Shown one piece after another: positions 34,055 to 44,869 of a stretch of DNA of 64,000 bases. Within the stretch, counting starts at the first letter, position 1; each line of letters starts with the position of its first letter. The stretch is from Odontocerum albicorne. Lineage: Eukaryota; Arthropoda; Insecta; Trichoptera; Odontoceridae. Under the pieces are notes generated by a model. The model saw nothing but the letters and a program-made list of their open reading frames with translations, ran no database searches and was not told the origin of the DNA. The position numbers were made by a program, and so were the translations under genes. The stretch is taken from NCBI GenBank assembly GCA_949825065.1, contig OX463841.1:16011064-16075063 (forward strand). The letters are read 5' to 3'.

Positions 34055-35347
34055 ATAGGTTAGTCAAAAAGTTTTGAAAGCGACATCTATGGAGCAGTAG
34101 AAAAACCAAAATTTCTACGCCATTTTAATATTTCATCTTTTATAAGAACGTACTCAAAATTTCATTTCGATCTGTCAATTCATTCTTTGTTTACAAGCCA
34201 TTTGAAGTTGACGTGTCAGTGTATTTTTTAACAATGGAAAAATCCGAATATCGTGCAGTGATTAAATTCTTTGTTTTGGAAGGTTTATCGGCTACTGAGA
34301 TTCATGCAAAGATGGTGAAAGTATCAAAGGAGTCTTCTCCTTCATTTCCAACCGTTCACCGATGGGTTTTGGAGTTTAAGCGTGGCCGTACACGCGTTGA
34401 AGACGATCCACGCTCAGGACGTCCAAAAAGTGCATCAACACCAGAAATCATAGCAAAAATACAGGATATGGTTTTGGAAGATCATCGATCGACTGTGGAT
34501 GTGATAGCTGACACCATAGGCATTTCACATGGAACAACATGGCATATTTTGGCTGAAGTTTTGGGTTTCAAAAAACTGTGCGCCCAATGGGTGCCGCATT
34601 TGCTAACAATGCAACAAAAACTTGTTCAATGCGACTTTCTGAGCAACATTTGGAGCAATTTCGAAAGGATAAAAAGGATTTTCTGCGTCGATTCATCACT
34701 ATGGATGAGACTTGGGTCTACCACCATGATCCTGAATCAAAACAAGAGGCTAAGGAGTGGTGTGAACCAGGCATTTTGGCTCCGAAGCGAGTTCGTGTCC
34801 AGAAATCGGCCAAGAAGGTGTTAGCGTCAGTTTTTTGGGATGCAAAAGGAATTTTATTAATAGATTATCTCCAAACTGGTAAGACAATCAACTCTGATTA
34901 TTATTGTGACCTTTTGGACCAGTTGGATGAAAAAAATTGTGAAAAAAGACCCGGTTTGCAGAAGAAAAAAATCATTTTTCATCAAGACAATGCACCTGCT
35001 CACACAGCTCAAAAAACCATCGCGAAAATCAGTGAATTGGGGTACGAATTGTTGCAGCATCCACCCTATTCGCCAGATTTAGCTCCTTCTGACTTCTGGC
35101 TGTTCTCACACCTCAAAAAATTCCTTCGTGGAAAGCATTTTTCATCAAACGAAGAGGTTATAGCCGTTGTAGAGGAGTATTTTGCAGGCCTTCCAGAAAA
35201 TCACTTCCGTGATGGGACAACAAAGTTGGAAGATCGTTGGACCAAGTGTATTGATCTTATGGGAGACTATACTGAGCAATAAAAGTGATTTCCCCCAAAA
35301 AAAAATGTATTTTCATTTCCGCTTTCAAAACTTATTGACTAACCTAG
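34055..35347 (+). mobile_element. Mariner A, complete element
   Basis: 1293 bp. Left end ATAGGTTAGTCAAAAAGTTT and right end (inverted) CTAGGTTAGTCAATAAGTTT, continuing as GAAAGC on both sides. TA at 34053-34054 and 35348-35349. The neighbouring 54-bp repeats read 'cttcataTAttgtaacc', which is exactly the rejoined flanks and proves the target duplication. Carries a transposase with one frameshift. Confidence 0.95.
34234..35282 (+). pseudogene. Mariner transposase, DD34D, single frameshift
   Basis: Starts MEKSEYRAVIKFFVLEGLSA at the ATG; an upstream in-frame GTG is less likely. Two helix-turn-helix motifs span residues 5-110, with the linker WVPHLLT at about 125. A one-base loss near 34605-34625 shifts the frame before LSEQHLEQFRKDKKDFLRRF. 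Catalytic residues: D of TMDETW, D of HQDNAPAHTA and, exactly 34 residues on, D of SPDLAPSDFWLF. Total length (about 349 codons after allowing for the shift) is normal for mariner. Resembles the SETMAR-like/Hsmar-type group. Confidence 0.93.
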
Positions 35348-35349
35348 TA

Positions 35350-35651
35350 TTGTAACCACGTGTTAAAAAAGTATGATATTTTAATCCCTAATCACTTCAT
35401 ATATTGTAACCACGTGTTAAAAAAGTATGATATTTTAATCCCTAATCACTTCATATATTGTAACCACGTGTTAAAAAAGTATGATATTTTAATCCCTAAT
35501 CACTTCATATATTGTAACCACGTGTTAAAAAAGTGTGATATTTTAATCCCTAATCACTTCATATATTGTAACCACGTGTTAAAAAAGTGTGATATTTTAA
35601 TCCCTAATCAATTCATATATTGTAACCACGTGTTAAAAAAGTATGATATTT
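35350..35651. repeat. 54-bp minisatellite derived from LINE-A
   Basis: About 5.5 near-identical units beginning at 35351, 35405, 35459, 35513, 35567 and 35621 (54 bp each). Each contains 'tgtaaccacgtgttaaaaaa' and 'aatccctaatcacttcatat'. The latter half is the complement of LINE-A codons IRNEVIRD. Part of a unit lies left of mariner A (34041-34054). The 54-bp length gives a spurious ORF. Confidence 0.9.
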
Positions 35652-35659
35652 TTTTTAAA

Positions 35660-35974
35660 TGTATAAGACGTAATTCAATGGTTTCAATTACTTTTTGTGT
35701 TAAAATGCCAGTTGTAATTCCAACTCCGGTATATATGATTGACTGTCTAAAGTCTAAAGATACTGGAATCAATTGACTTCCGAATTTCTTCGAAAAGTAC
35801 GAGACTGCAGGATATACGAGTATTTCGGTGCGAAAGTTGTAGAACTAACTACAATAGTACTCAAATTCTTCTGTACCCAGATTGTATCGATTGGATAATG
35901 GCTATGCTAAAGTCTCGGACATATTTGATGACATTCTCAATGACCTGAAAAGTTCTTTTAGATAGTTTTTGTTT
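35660..35974. other. No recognised gene
   Basis: Unassigned sequence. Confidence 0.5.
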
Positions 35975-35982
35975 GTCTAAAC

Positions 35983-36470
35983 CAAGAGTTCCTAAAGTAA
36001 TCGATTTGATTTTTTTAGGGGTTGATAGTTTCAATAAAAAAATTGGGGTTCGACGACAGCATAAATAGACCCCATTATTACTGCTATTTGTTTGTTACTT
36101 TATATCTATGATTTCGATAGGTACCTTATTAAGAATATTCGTCAATATTTGTACTTATTTTTAATTTACATATTTATTTCATAAATGTCTAAAAAAAACT
36201 CTGCTCGTATTTTTTTGATAAAATTTTCGTTAGCGCAGATTTCAATATTAAATGTTGCACAGGATAATGCCATAATCCGTAGTCGTTTTATCTTTTTCAA
36301 TCCTTAATTGCGAGTGATTAAAATGAAAAGTTTTGATATCTAGTGAAATATTTAATATCGAGTACTGTACAACCTTATTAATTTGAGTAAGTAAAGTAAA
36401 TGACTAGGGGGTCAACGGTTTTAAAAGTTTTTCGTAAAGGGGTCTGCGGCCGAAAGTTTGGGAACTCTTG
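35983..36470. mobile_element. hAT MITE with perfect 8-bp duplication
   Basis: Termini CAAGAGTTCC and GGAACTCTTG. GTCTAAAC flanks both ends (35975-35982, 36471-36478). 488 bp, no transposase codons. Inner left sequence 'taaagtaatcgatttgattt' and right 'ggggtctgcggccgaaagtttggg' resemble the diverged hAT at 3374-3943. Confidence 0.9.
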
Positions 36471-36515
36471 GTCTAAACCATAAATTCGACGCCACACCGT
36501 GATTTATTGATTTTT

Positions 36516-36519
<4 letters not shown>

Positions 36520-36546
<27 letters not shown>
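36520..36546. repeat. (CT)n microsatellite
   Basis: Thirteen CT/TC dinucleotides without interruption. Confidence 0.95.
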
Positions 36547-36758
36547 TTTCGTTGACTTTGTTGAAATTTCTTGAAATGAACTGTTTATTGAAATGAACTG
36601 TTTATACGTATGCATATTTTTATTATTTTCATAGATCATTTTTTTTTTGTATGTTAGAATCCTTTGATTACCGCCTTAACCTGTCTCAAGTTTGTATTTA
36701 ATGTGTGGGAGGTGGCGTGCATATTCGTACTGCTTTTTAATATATATTTTAATGTGAC

Positions 36759-37258
36759 TCATGGATTAGCGCTACGCTCAAACAGAGATTGTTTATTGGC
36801 CTTTCCAGTTCACCGCTCCTCTTTCTTTACGTCGTCCTTTACTGCCCATACAGTGAGACTCTGGAATCAGTTACAAACCAATATAAGACTCGCTCCGTCC
36901 TTGGCATGCTTTAAGAAGCGACTGAAAAAACTCTTAATTTCTAGTCAGTAAAATAACGTGTTTCATTCCTGATTTTTCTTTTCCTTTCCTCTCCACTATC
37001 CATTCCTTTCCTTTTGATTGATAATATCTCACTTTATATGAAAAAGAATGTTCGGGTGACTGTCCGTCTTTGTGGGGTTTGTGGGCATGTGCTCACGTAT
37101 ATGTTTATGGATTTCATGGGGAGGGATAGTCATTTGAATGATTTATGTGACCACGTAACTTGCTTCATTTACTTTTGTCTGTTTGGTTGGAAGAGATTGC
37201 CGCAGGGCAATAAACCCGCCAGATTGTATTTGCAATAAAAGTGTTAAATAAATAAAAA
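36759..37258 (+). mobile_element. LINE-C ORF2 end and 3' UTR
   Basis: Open frame HGLALRSNRDCLLAFPVHRS, TVRLWNQLQTNIRLAPSLAC, FKKRLKKLLISSQ, stop (36951). Then the 3' UTR with 'ttgattgataatatctcact', 'gggtgactgtccgtctttgt', and the terminal 'tggttggaagagattgccgc', 'gggcaataaacccgccagat', 'gcaataaaagtgttaaataa', and ATAAA tail. The protein end is unbroken, so this is a younger copy than 22404-23222. Confidence 0.85.
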
Positions 37259-37259
37259 T

Positions 37260-37845
37260 GTAAATGTTTATAATTTTTGTGAAAAGTTGTATTTATATTC
37301 AAACGTACTAAAAATTCTAATTTAATTATTACTCCTGTAACCTTTTTTAATGGTCGATAAAACACCATTTACTCGTACATATTGTAATACGAGTAAAATA
37401 AAATATGATATTTTCGCATTAGAATATTTCGTTATCTCGATTTTTATTCACAATTCTGAAAATGTTAATACTCGTGTTTTTTTAATAATACTTGACTTGA
37501 ATAAATTAAAACAAACACATGAATAATCTTCTCAGCATATCTAAAATAAATACGACCCAAGTCATTTATTCGTTCACAATGTTTACTTTTCATTTTTGAA
37601 CCGTTCTAATGTTCATAATACGCATAACGTGAATGAGAAATATATTTGTGGGCTTAAAAATAATTAAAATATTGTTTAAATAAAAATTTATGTTAAAAAA
37701 AGTTCATACTTGTAGTTTTATTAAAAAAAAACCATTCATAAAAGGGAAAAATCAGATATTTTAATGAAGCAAGAATGTAATTTACTTAAAATATCTATTT
37801 TACCAATGTATTACTTTCCGGTGTGTTTATTTCGCCTTATTTGAT
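37260..37845. other. No recognised gene
   Basis: AT-rich unassigned sequence. Confidence 0.5.
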
Positions 37846-37849
37846 ACAT

Positions 37850-38040
37850 TGATACTGTAATGTATCCCTACCAATGTTAATATGCTAATCTTATCATATA
37901 CTCTTATCCACTTCCATTAATTATTATAAGTTATCGTGCAAACCAATGTTAAGCTTATCGATGCTGTAATGTATCCCTACCAATGTTATCTTATCATATA
38001 CTCTTATCCACTTCCAATATATCATGCAAACTAATGTCAA
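37850..38040. repeat. Direct duplication of about 110 bp
   Basis: 'ctgtaatgtatccctaccaa', 'atcttatcatatactcttat' and 'atgcaaac(c)aatgt.aagctta' occur twice in the same order, with a few differences. Confidence 0.75.
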
Positions 38041-38255
38041 GCTTATCTACGTCAACCATATCTGTACTATGTAATCTAGAACCTATAAATATTAGTGTTA
38101 TCACATGTATGTCAAACTTAACTCAATGTATTATGTTTAAATTTTTTATCTGTTGGCGGTTATCTATCCAAATTCAATAAAGATTTGGTATCACTAAATG
38201 GAAGAAAACTGCGAACGAGATAAATCGCCTGATATCGATTTGACCTTAAGGGCAA

Positions 38256-38320
38256 AGATAACATACCCGAAACATTCCTTTTTTATCCATCAAGGGGTCG
38301 GGCGTATGGTTATCTTTGCT
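38256..38320. other. Imperfect hairpin
   Basis: 'gcaaagataacatac' and its near-complement 'gtatggttatctttgc' are separated by about 35 bp including 'ccatcaaggggtcggg'. Could be a short foldback or a structured transcript; nothing else supports a function. Confidence 0.45.
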
Positions 38321-38589
38321 TTAAATAGGACGTCATATCAGGGGCAGAATCATTATTCTTAAAGCCACTACGATGTTAACATCATCGTTATTATTACTTT
38401 TATAATACTGTTAATATTATACTTCAATGTAATTCAACCATTATACAAATAAAATTACACAGTTGAAATTCTAAAAGTGTTTTCGTTGCAAAAGGCCATA
38501 ACAATACATACTTAATTTTATATACACATCTCTATAGCATTAATCTTATTTTATCATTATTTTTCTGAGTCCAAGTTTCACTTCGTCGA

Positions 38590-38755
38590 ATGCATATTGT
38601 CGACAATCTGTCGGTAATTCTCAGTTCTTCGAGAATAGAGGCGTTAGTTCGCATTGCTGCCCATGGAATTCGTAGCATCCTTTTCTTGCACCACATTTCA
38701 AATGCATCTATATAATATATTTCAAATGCATCTATATAATATATTTTCAACACAT
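38590..38755 (-). pseudogene. LINE ORF2 scrap
   Basis: Minus strand AFEMWCKKRMLRIPWAAMRT, NASILEELRITDRLSTICIR. It is the EAFEMW..RRMLRI.W segment of an RTE-like tail. 'ttcaaatgcatctatataat' is duplicated at its edge. Confidence 0.6.
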
Positions 38756-39227
38756 TATGTAATGTATTTTTTAAGTTTTCTTATTGCGAAAAAGATCACA
38801 AATTGTGACTCTTGCACATTATTATTTTTGACTTAGACTCGCCCCTTAGCAAATTCATAAAAAAAAACAAGCGAGTGATTACTCACAAGGGTGGTGCAAG
38901 GGTGATTTTATTACCAATGAATCGAGTAAAGCCACCTGGGGAAGTATGCCCACATAACCATAAGTCTTGATTATGCTGTTGCAACGATACTACTGTATAC
39001 TCTTTCATTCATACTTGGGGGGTGTATTTACAAATAGGGTGCCTTGCCACGCCCTAAAACAATGTAAAGTATAACTTTATTTTTTTGATGACTCAGAATT
39101 CAGTATGATAAAAAATAATTTATTAACAAATTTATTTTCTTGTAATCGTTTAACGACATTGACGGAATGACTTATATAATGACTTACACTTGACAAACAT
39201 ACATTTTAAAGTAATATATACCGAGGA

Positions 39228-39430
39228 AGATGTATATCACGTTAAGAACGGAGGAAGATGTTGTAGACATTTTAATTTGCAAAACGGTCAGAAGTATGAC
39301 AAACAAAAGAGTATGAAGGAGGCGTGGAAGTAAAACAGGTAAACGGGGTATACATAAATATAATTGAAAAAAATGTAGAACTGTCCTACCCTATAAGGGG
39401 CTTGGCGTGATGGTGCGTATGTATCAATAA
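39228..39430 (+). mobile_element. LINE-A 3' end, decayed
   Basis: 'gtagaactgtcctaccctat' followed by 'aaggggcttggcgtgatggt' and a gtatgta tail, matching the other LINE-A termini. Codons upstream are too decayed to read confidently. Confidence 0.5.
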
Positions 39431-39845
39431 ACTGGTTATAATGTTATCAAAGGTTTCGGCTTTGACTTTGTGGAACTTCATATTAGAATATTTAACAACA
39501 AATTGCTTTGTTATTTATTCTACAAATATCATTAAGCCCCGTTACACGAGTATCTATCTCTAATGGTAATGGTAATTTATAATTAATTTGGAGTCCGGGA
39601 TAAAACTTTCCTTTGTATTTCGTCTCTGAAATTATTTCACTTAAATACCATTTCTCATTTGGATAAATGTTTTATTTTTGTAACGTAAAAGCTTAACTTA
39701 TTAAAACTATATATCATGAGTTGTTTCACTTTTATACTCTTAATGATTTTAGTGATTGTTTTTTGTAACTTCGAACCTGAAATTTTATCAACAATATCGA
39801 TAACGAAATCACTTATAAAGTCTACATTACGAAGGTATTACACCA
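39430..39845. other. No recognised gene
   Basis: AT-rich unassigned sequence. Confidence 0.5.
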
Positions 39846-39852
39846 GATTAAC

Positions 39853-40527
39853 TTGCTGATCATATTGGAGCCTTGATGATCATATTGGAGCCTTGCTGAT
39901 CATATTGGAGCCTTGCTGATCATATTGGAGCCTTGTTGATCATATTGGAGCCTTGCTGATCATATTGGAGCCTTGATGATCATATTGGAGCCTTGCTGAT
40001 CATATAAGAGCCTTGCTGATCATATTGGAGCCTTGCTAATCGTGTTGGAGCCTTGCTGATCATATTGGAGCCTTGCTGATCATATTGGAGCCTTGCTGAT
40101 CATATTGGAGCCTTGTTGATCATATTGGAGCCTTGCTGATCATATTGGAGCCTTGATGATCATATTGGAGCCTTGCTGATCATATAAGAGCCTTGCTGAT
40201 CATATTGGAGCCTTGCTAATCGTGTTGGAGCCTTGCTGATCATATTGGAGCCTTGCTGATCATATTGGAGCCTTACTGATCATATTGGAGCCTTGATGAT
40301 CATTTTGGAGCCTTGCTGATCAAATTGGATCCTTGCTGATCATATTGGAGCCTTGCTGATCATATTGGAGCCTTACTGATCATATTGGAGCCTTGATGAT
40401 CATTTTGGAGCCTTGCTGATCAAATTGGATCCTTGCTGATCATATTGGAGCCTTGCTGATCATATTGAAGCCTTGATGATCATATTGGAGCCTTGCTGAT
40501 CATATTGGAGCCTTGCTGATCATATAG
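39853..40527. repeat. 20-bp minisatellite with two higher-order periods
   Basis: About 33 units of 'catattggagccttgctgat'. Lines of variants repeat: 39961-40080 equals 40141-40260 (180-bp block, nine units), and the ccttactgat...caaattggat block repeats at 100 bp (40271 and 40371, five units). Confidence 0.95.
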
Positions 40528-40671
40528 TATTGGAGTTTCAATTGACTAACCATCAGAAATTCACGAACGATTTTTCAAGAATTTGTGATAAATATAACAC
40601 CACAAACTAAACCAACACAGGCATGAGCGTCATTTATCCAAAGGATAGATGAAAATCTCGGAGGATCGATT

Positions 40672-40905
40672 ATGACGATACTCTTTCATTCATTCTTGGG
40701 GATACTCTTTCATTCATACTTGGGGATACTCTTTCATTCGTCCTTGGAGATACTCTTTCATTCGTCCTTGGGAAGACTCTCATTCATACTTGGGGATACT
40801 CTTTCATTCATCCTTGGGGATACTCTTTCATTCATATTTGAGGATACTCTTTCATTCGTCCTTGGGGATACTCTCATTCATACTTGGGGATACTCACACT
40901 TGGGG
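40672..40905. repeat. 25-bp minisatellite
   Basis: About nine units of 'gatactctttcattcatcct' plus 'tgggg' with small deletions. A single related unit ('tactctttcattcatacttg') lies at 38998-39020. ORFs reading Leu/Phe/His repeats are artefacts. Confidence 0.9.
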
Positions 40906-40909
40906 ATTT

Positions 40910-41435
40910 TTTTCCTGGGTGGCTGGAAAAAAAATTATATGTTAAATTAGTACAGTACTTCAATAATAAACTATGTTAATCAAAACTCATATTAAGAAGT
41001 ATACTCGAATACTGGATACATTCACAAAATATTTATTTCAAAGCTGTAATTATTTTAATCATAACTAAAACTTTATAAATAAAGAAGATTAAATAAAGCA
41101 ATATACTCGTATGTATATATTTTTGATAAAACCCAGAAAACATGTATAACATTATTCGTCTTGTACTTGTAAATAACGAAAAAGATATGTTAAAATTATT
41201 TCCCGTTCTGTATAATACTTCTTGACCTTTTAAGGTTGAAAAAGGTAAGAATGGACGAAACTTATTTAATGATCCTCGTTAGTTAACTTTCTCAAGAAAT
41301 AAAATAAAGTTACAATATTTGCGAAAGTTTGCAAATAATTTGCAACTTTCACAAAGATCCTTTTAACAACTTTCGAGATCACAATTGCCCTTTATCTAGT
41401 TATTGACACCTAAAAAATATTGCTTTTATGACTAA
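40910..41435. other. No recognised gene
   Basis: AT-rich unassigned sequence. Confidence 0.5.
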
Positions 41436-41535
41436 CTTTGTGTTGGTCTTTTCTTCAATGTGTTTCTTTATGAGACGCCTCATAAAATTGAAGAACGAAA
41501 AATCAATATAATGGAGGATATATTTCAAACGGCTT

Positions 41536-41760
41536 CACGAAGATTTAGATCTCCCCACCATCCGAGAATACGCGATCTCTCTGGCCGAGAGGTTCTACAG
41601 TTCTCTCCCGAGCCACCCGAACCCCCTAATCAGTTCACTGTCGGACTACGACGCGAACGCAAATATCATCCACCCCAGGCCGAAGCAGATTCTTCGTTCC
41701 ACCCCTCGACCCCCTATTCGCAACGGTAGGCGCCGAATTATGCCTAGAGCGCATACATAA
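41536..41760 (+). pseudogene. Jockey-like LINE ORF2 C-terminus
   Basis: Frame HEDLDLPTIREYAISLAERF, YSSLPSHPNPLISSLSDYDA, HPRPKQILRSTPRPPIRNG, RRRIMPRAHT, stop at 41758. 'DL.....RE...LAERFY..L..HPNPLI..L' is the end of Jockey-clade reverse transcriptases. A different frame is open upstream (41460-), so a frameshift or the truncation point is near 41530. The following ~430 bp is probably its 3' UTR, including a C19 tract. Confidence 0.8.
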
Positions 41761-41827
41761 TACGTATTTTATTTTAGCCCCATATTTATCTATCTAAAAA
41801 TATTTATTTTAAAAGTCACAGTGTTCA

Positions 41828-41846
41828 CCCCCCCCCCCCCCCCCCC
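41828..41846. repeat. Poly-C tract, 19 bases
   Basis: Nineteen consecutive C in an AT-rich context, in the presumed Jockey-like 3' UTR. Unusual, and length may be unreliable. Confidence 0.9.
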
Positions 41847-42239
41847 GTAATATATTATTATATCAATATTTATATATGTATACATCTCTATCCTTTCTCT
41901 TCTTTATTCATATTTATCAACACCTGTGACATACAAAAATATATAATAAGTATATTAATATGTAACCTATATGTATTTATTACCTTAATATATGTACCGA
42001 ATTCTATCCTTTCCTCTCTTTTTTCACACCACCACCCAAATAACCTTCAAATTTCACAAGTCCGTTTCATTTATTCGATGAAGGAGTAAGGTGTCCGCAA
42101 GTTGGACCGACACTCCGAGAAAAATTCCAACTAGAGAGTAACTAGAGCTTATAGAACTTTTTATTTATGTCAAAAGACAGGGACACTTAATAAATAAATA
42201 AATGTTGATTGATAGCAACATAGCATATACTCGTACATA

Positions 42240-42665
42240 ACGTGGGATCAATACTAAAACGTTTGAGTTATTTACATTGTGGCGGTCGCATACTCGGATA
42301 CTGTGGGCGTTCATACATACGGTCAATGACCGATGAAATGACCTTCGCATTCCTCGACGAAATAAACAAGTCCCAAGTTCACACACCGGCCATTCAAGTC
42401 CGAAGTTCACCCGCCGGCCATTCAACCCATAGCCGAGCGGACCGCATTCCATACTAGAGAGAGAACGCACCACGCTTGTCTCGCTAGTTCCGTATTTGAA
42501 TGATACCTACATACAACAATTAATCGTTTTGCATTCACAGAAACGAGACGTAGGCATATCGCGAGCGCATTCTCGCGCACATTCTAAAAGATATAAATAC
42601 CTACGTTACTAATAAAATTGGACGGACTGTCTTTCCGCATTGCGATCTAACGTGTTTTATTATTT
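42240..42665 (+). mobile_element. Possible solo LTR
   Basis: GC-richer than its surroundings. Two 28-bp direct repeats ('agtccgaagttcacccgccg' type, 42369-42396 and 42397-42424), a TATA box ('agatataaatac', about 42590) and a polyadenylation-like 'taataaaatt' near 42607 precede 'gtgttttattatttatcaac'. This order (enhancer repeats, TATA, AATAAA) fits a retrovirus-like LTR, but the TG/CA borders and target duplication were not defined. It could instead be a promoter of another type. Confidence 0.35.
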
Positions 42666-42730
42666 ATCAACAAATCATCATCATCATCTCGTCCCATAAG
42701 GACCGATCTCCTAAAACATCAATGGATTGC
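42666..42730 (-). mobile_element. RTE-like 3' end with (ATG)n tail
   Basis: Minus strand '...tcggtccttatgggacgag' then ATGATGATGATG, the usual microsatellite tail of RTE-type elements. Confidence 0.4.
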
Positions 42731-43084
42731 TCATCGAAGGGGGTTTCCAATGCTATAAATAGGTATCTTAAAATATTATTTCTCAACTAAGTTATTTAGC
42801 ATGTTCATAATTAGGTAAGTCGTAAACGTGGATACAAAAGAATGCTTAAAGTAGATATTTGAAGTTCATATAACTTACATCTTACGATCTATTGAAACCT
42901 CCTTTATTAGTTTCATAAAAAACTTATTAGCGCGATACCTCATCATTAAAGAGGAGTTACCAGACAAAAGGACCTCGAAACTAAGAACGACATTTTCTCA
43001 GAATAGAGAATTTTGAGTTACCTAGTGATAGTATTGATCCCACGATATACATCCTGAAATTACGCATATATTCAGGCAATAGAA

Positions 43085-43250
43085 AATAAAATATATTTGA
43101 AAAAGATTATATTAAACGGCCTGGCCTCATCTCATAACATCCTCTCAATTAAGACATACCCCCACCAATAGGATGACGAGCTCAGCCACGAGAACGCCAG
43201 ATGTTTTTCAGCTCACACCCTTGTATACTTCTCACATCCTTGTTAATCAC
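43085..43250 (-). repeat. Interspersed repeat R3
   Basis: Minus-strand copy of R3: 'ctgaaaaacatctggcgttc', 'gagatgaggccaggcc'. See 2100-2335 and 47035-47240. Confidence 0.6.
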
Positions 43251-43712
43251 AACCCAAAAAAGTGATAATTAATAAGCAGGAATATAATTTTTGTTAAAAA
43301 AAGAAACGCACATCGTATACACACACAATCTTAGATTCACTACCAGCGATAAGAGAGAAAAGCAACTAAGAGTTCAAACTTTGACTACATGCGCACAAAC
43401 CATTTAGAAGATGATGTTTAAGAGGATTATCGGATGTACAATTTTTCACCCACTCTTTCTAGGTTAAGTGTAACTCATTCCAATATTTGCTGGCTGAGTA
43501 TGAAAAGATCCTTTGAATCATGTTCGATTATGACTTCGGACGCGTAATCGAGTTTCTTTACTTTCATAACTTCAAATAAACGAATCACATTTATGTTCTA
43601 TATTCAATATGTAAAATACCTTCTTTTGTTTTTTTTTTTCTTTGTTTTTGTTTTTAAAAATGTCTAATCGTTCTCACCCAGAAAATGGTTTTTTAACTTA
43701 TATTTCATTATA

Positions 43713-43867
43713 CAGTAGTCTCGATTATCCGGTGTCGCATTAACCGGGGCAGTTAAAATTCCTATTGTTTTGAAACAGTTTAAAATAATATTTCCTAAAC
43801 CTTTAAAACAATACCCCGGTTAATCAACAACCCATTTAATCAATCCAGAATAATTGCGAGTTTACTG
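43713..43867. mobile_element. 155-bp Tigger-like MITE
   Basis: Left CAGTAGTCTCGATTATCCGG, right (inverted) CAGTAAACTCGCAATTATTC, with TA at 43711-43712 and 43868-43869. Internal 'taaccgggg' and 'ccccggttaa' are further inverted repeats. No coding capacity. Confidence 0.75.
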
Positions 43868-44150
43868 TATTGACCATATTTTGCATAATGATGGGCAGTT
43901 TATTATTTTCTTACGTAAAATTACGGACTGTTACATTTCACCAAGTTACATCTATAATATAATTGCGAGTTTACTGTATTGACCATATTTTGCATAATAG
44001 TGGGCAGTTTATTATTTTCTTACGTAAAATTACGGACTGTTACATTTCACCAAGTTACATCTATAATATATAGTTTACTGTATTGACTAATTGAAAATAA
44101 TAAACTGCCCATCATTATGCAAAATATGGTCAATACAGTAAACTATATTA
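43851..44150. repeat. Duplication plus inverted copy next to the MITE
   Basis: A ~110-bp unit starting in the MITE's right end ('aattgcgagtttactgtatt', 'gaccatattttgcataat', 'cttacgtaaaattacggact') occurs twice in direct order. Then part of it recurs inverted at 44093-44150 ('caaaatatggtcaatacagt'). The inverted part can form a long hairpin with either direct copy. Confidence 0.85.
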
Positions 44151-44269
44151 CAGTACATGGAATAAAGATATTTTTATTTTTATATATTTTATACACTTGC
44201 TGATTATATCCTTTGCTTTAAACTTTAATAAAAGAAGGTCTAAGAAGGTTTATATTTTGTAACGTGGCA

Positions 44270-44702
44270 TTATATTTTTACGTCGTCCTTAACTGTCCAT
44301 GCAGTCAGACTCTGGAACCAGTTACAAATCAAAAGTCAAGAAGCAACTGAAAAATTCAAAATTTATAATCAATAATATAACGTATTTCATTCTTGATTTT
44401 TTTTTCTTCTCCATCCCTTCATTTTCTCTTCTCCGTCCCTTCCTTTTCGTTTGATTGATGATATCTGACTTTATATGAAAAGGAATGTTCGGGGGATTGT
44501 TCTTTATGGGGTTTTATGAGCGTTTGCTTACGTATATATCCATCAATTTCGTGGGGATGTGTAGTCATTTGAATGTTTTAGCAACTATGTACATGTGTAA
44601 CTTGCTTTATTTACTTTTGCCTGGCTGGTTGGAAAATATTGCCTCCTGGCAATAAGTTGGCCAGATTGTTTGTGCAATGATGTGTTAAAAAATAAATAAA
44701 AT
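44270..44702 (+). mobile_element. LINE-C 3' part, decayed
   Basis: Starts in RLWNQLQ codons ('gactctggaaccagttacaa') and keeps the KKQLK end. The 3' UTR follows ('gattgatgatatctgacttt', 'ggaatgttcgggggattgtt') and the terminal 'gctggttggaaaatattgcc', 'tggcaataagttggccagat', then ATAAA repeats. Confidence 0.8.
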
Positions 44703-44769
44703 AAATACTGAAACAATTTATCTCAAGTTGTTCTGACTTACTAACGTCTATAGTTTTCCTAACACAACT

Positions 44770-44865
44770 AATTCGATCAACTCACATCTTCTGTCACAAC
44801 CAATTCAATCAACTCACATAATCTGTCACAACCAATTCAATCAACTCACATATTCTGTTATAATA
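44770..44865. repeat. 32-bp minisatellite, three copies
   Basis: 'aattcaatcaactcacat' plus '(a)atctgtcacaacc', three units. Confidence 0.85.
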
Positions 44866-44869
44866 CAAT

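Noticed and set aside
36421..36639. 72-codon ORF with Arg-Glu repeats
   Set aside because: Result of the (CT)n tract at 36520-36546.
39853..40527. CRISPR-like array
   Set aside because: Units of 20 bp abut directly with no unique spacers, and the sequence is eukaryotic.
40672..40950. 92-codon ORF with repeated FHS motifs
   Set aside because: Frame through the 25-bp minisatellite.
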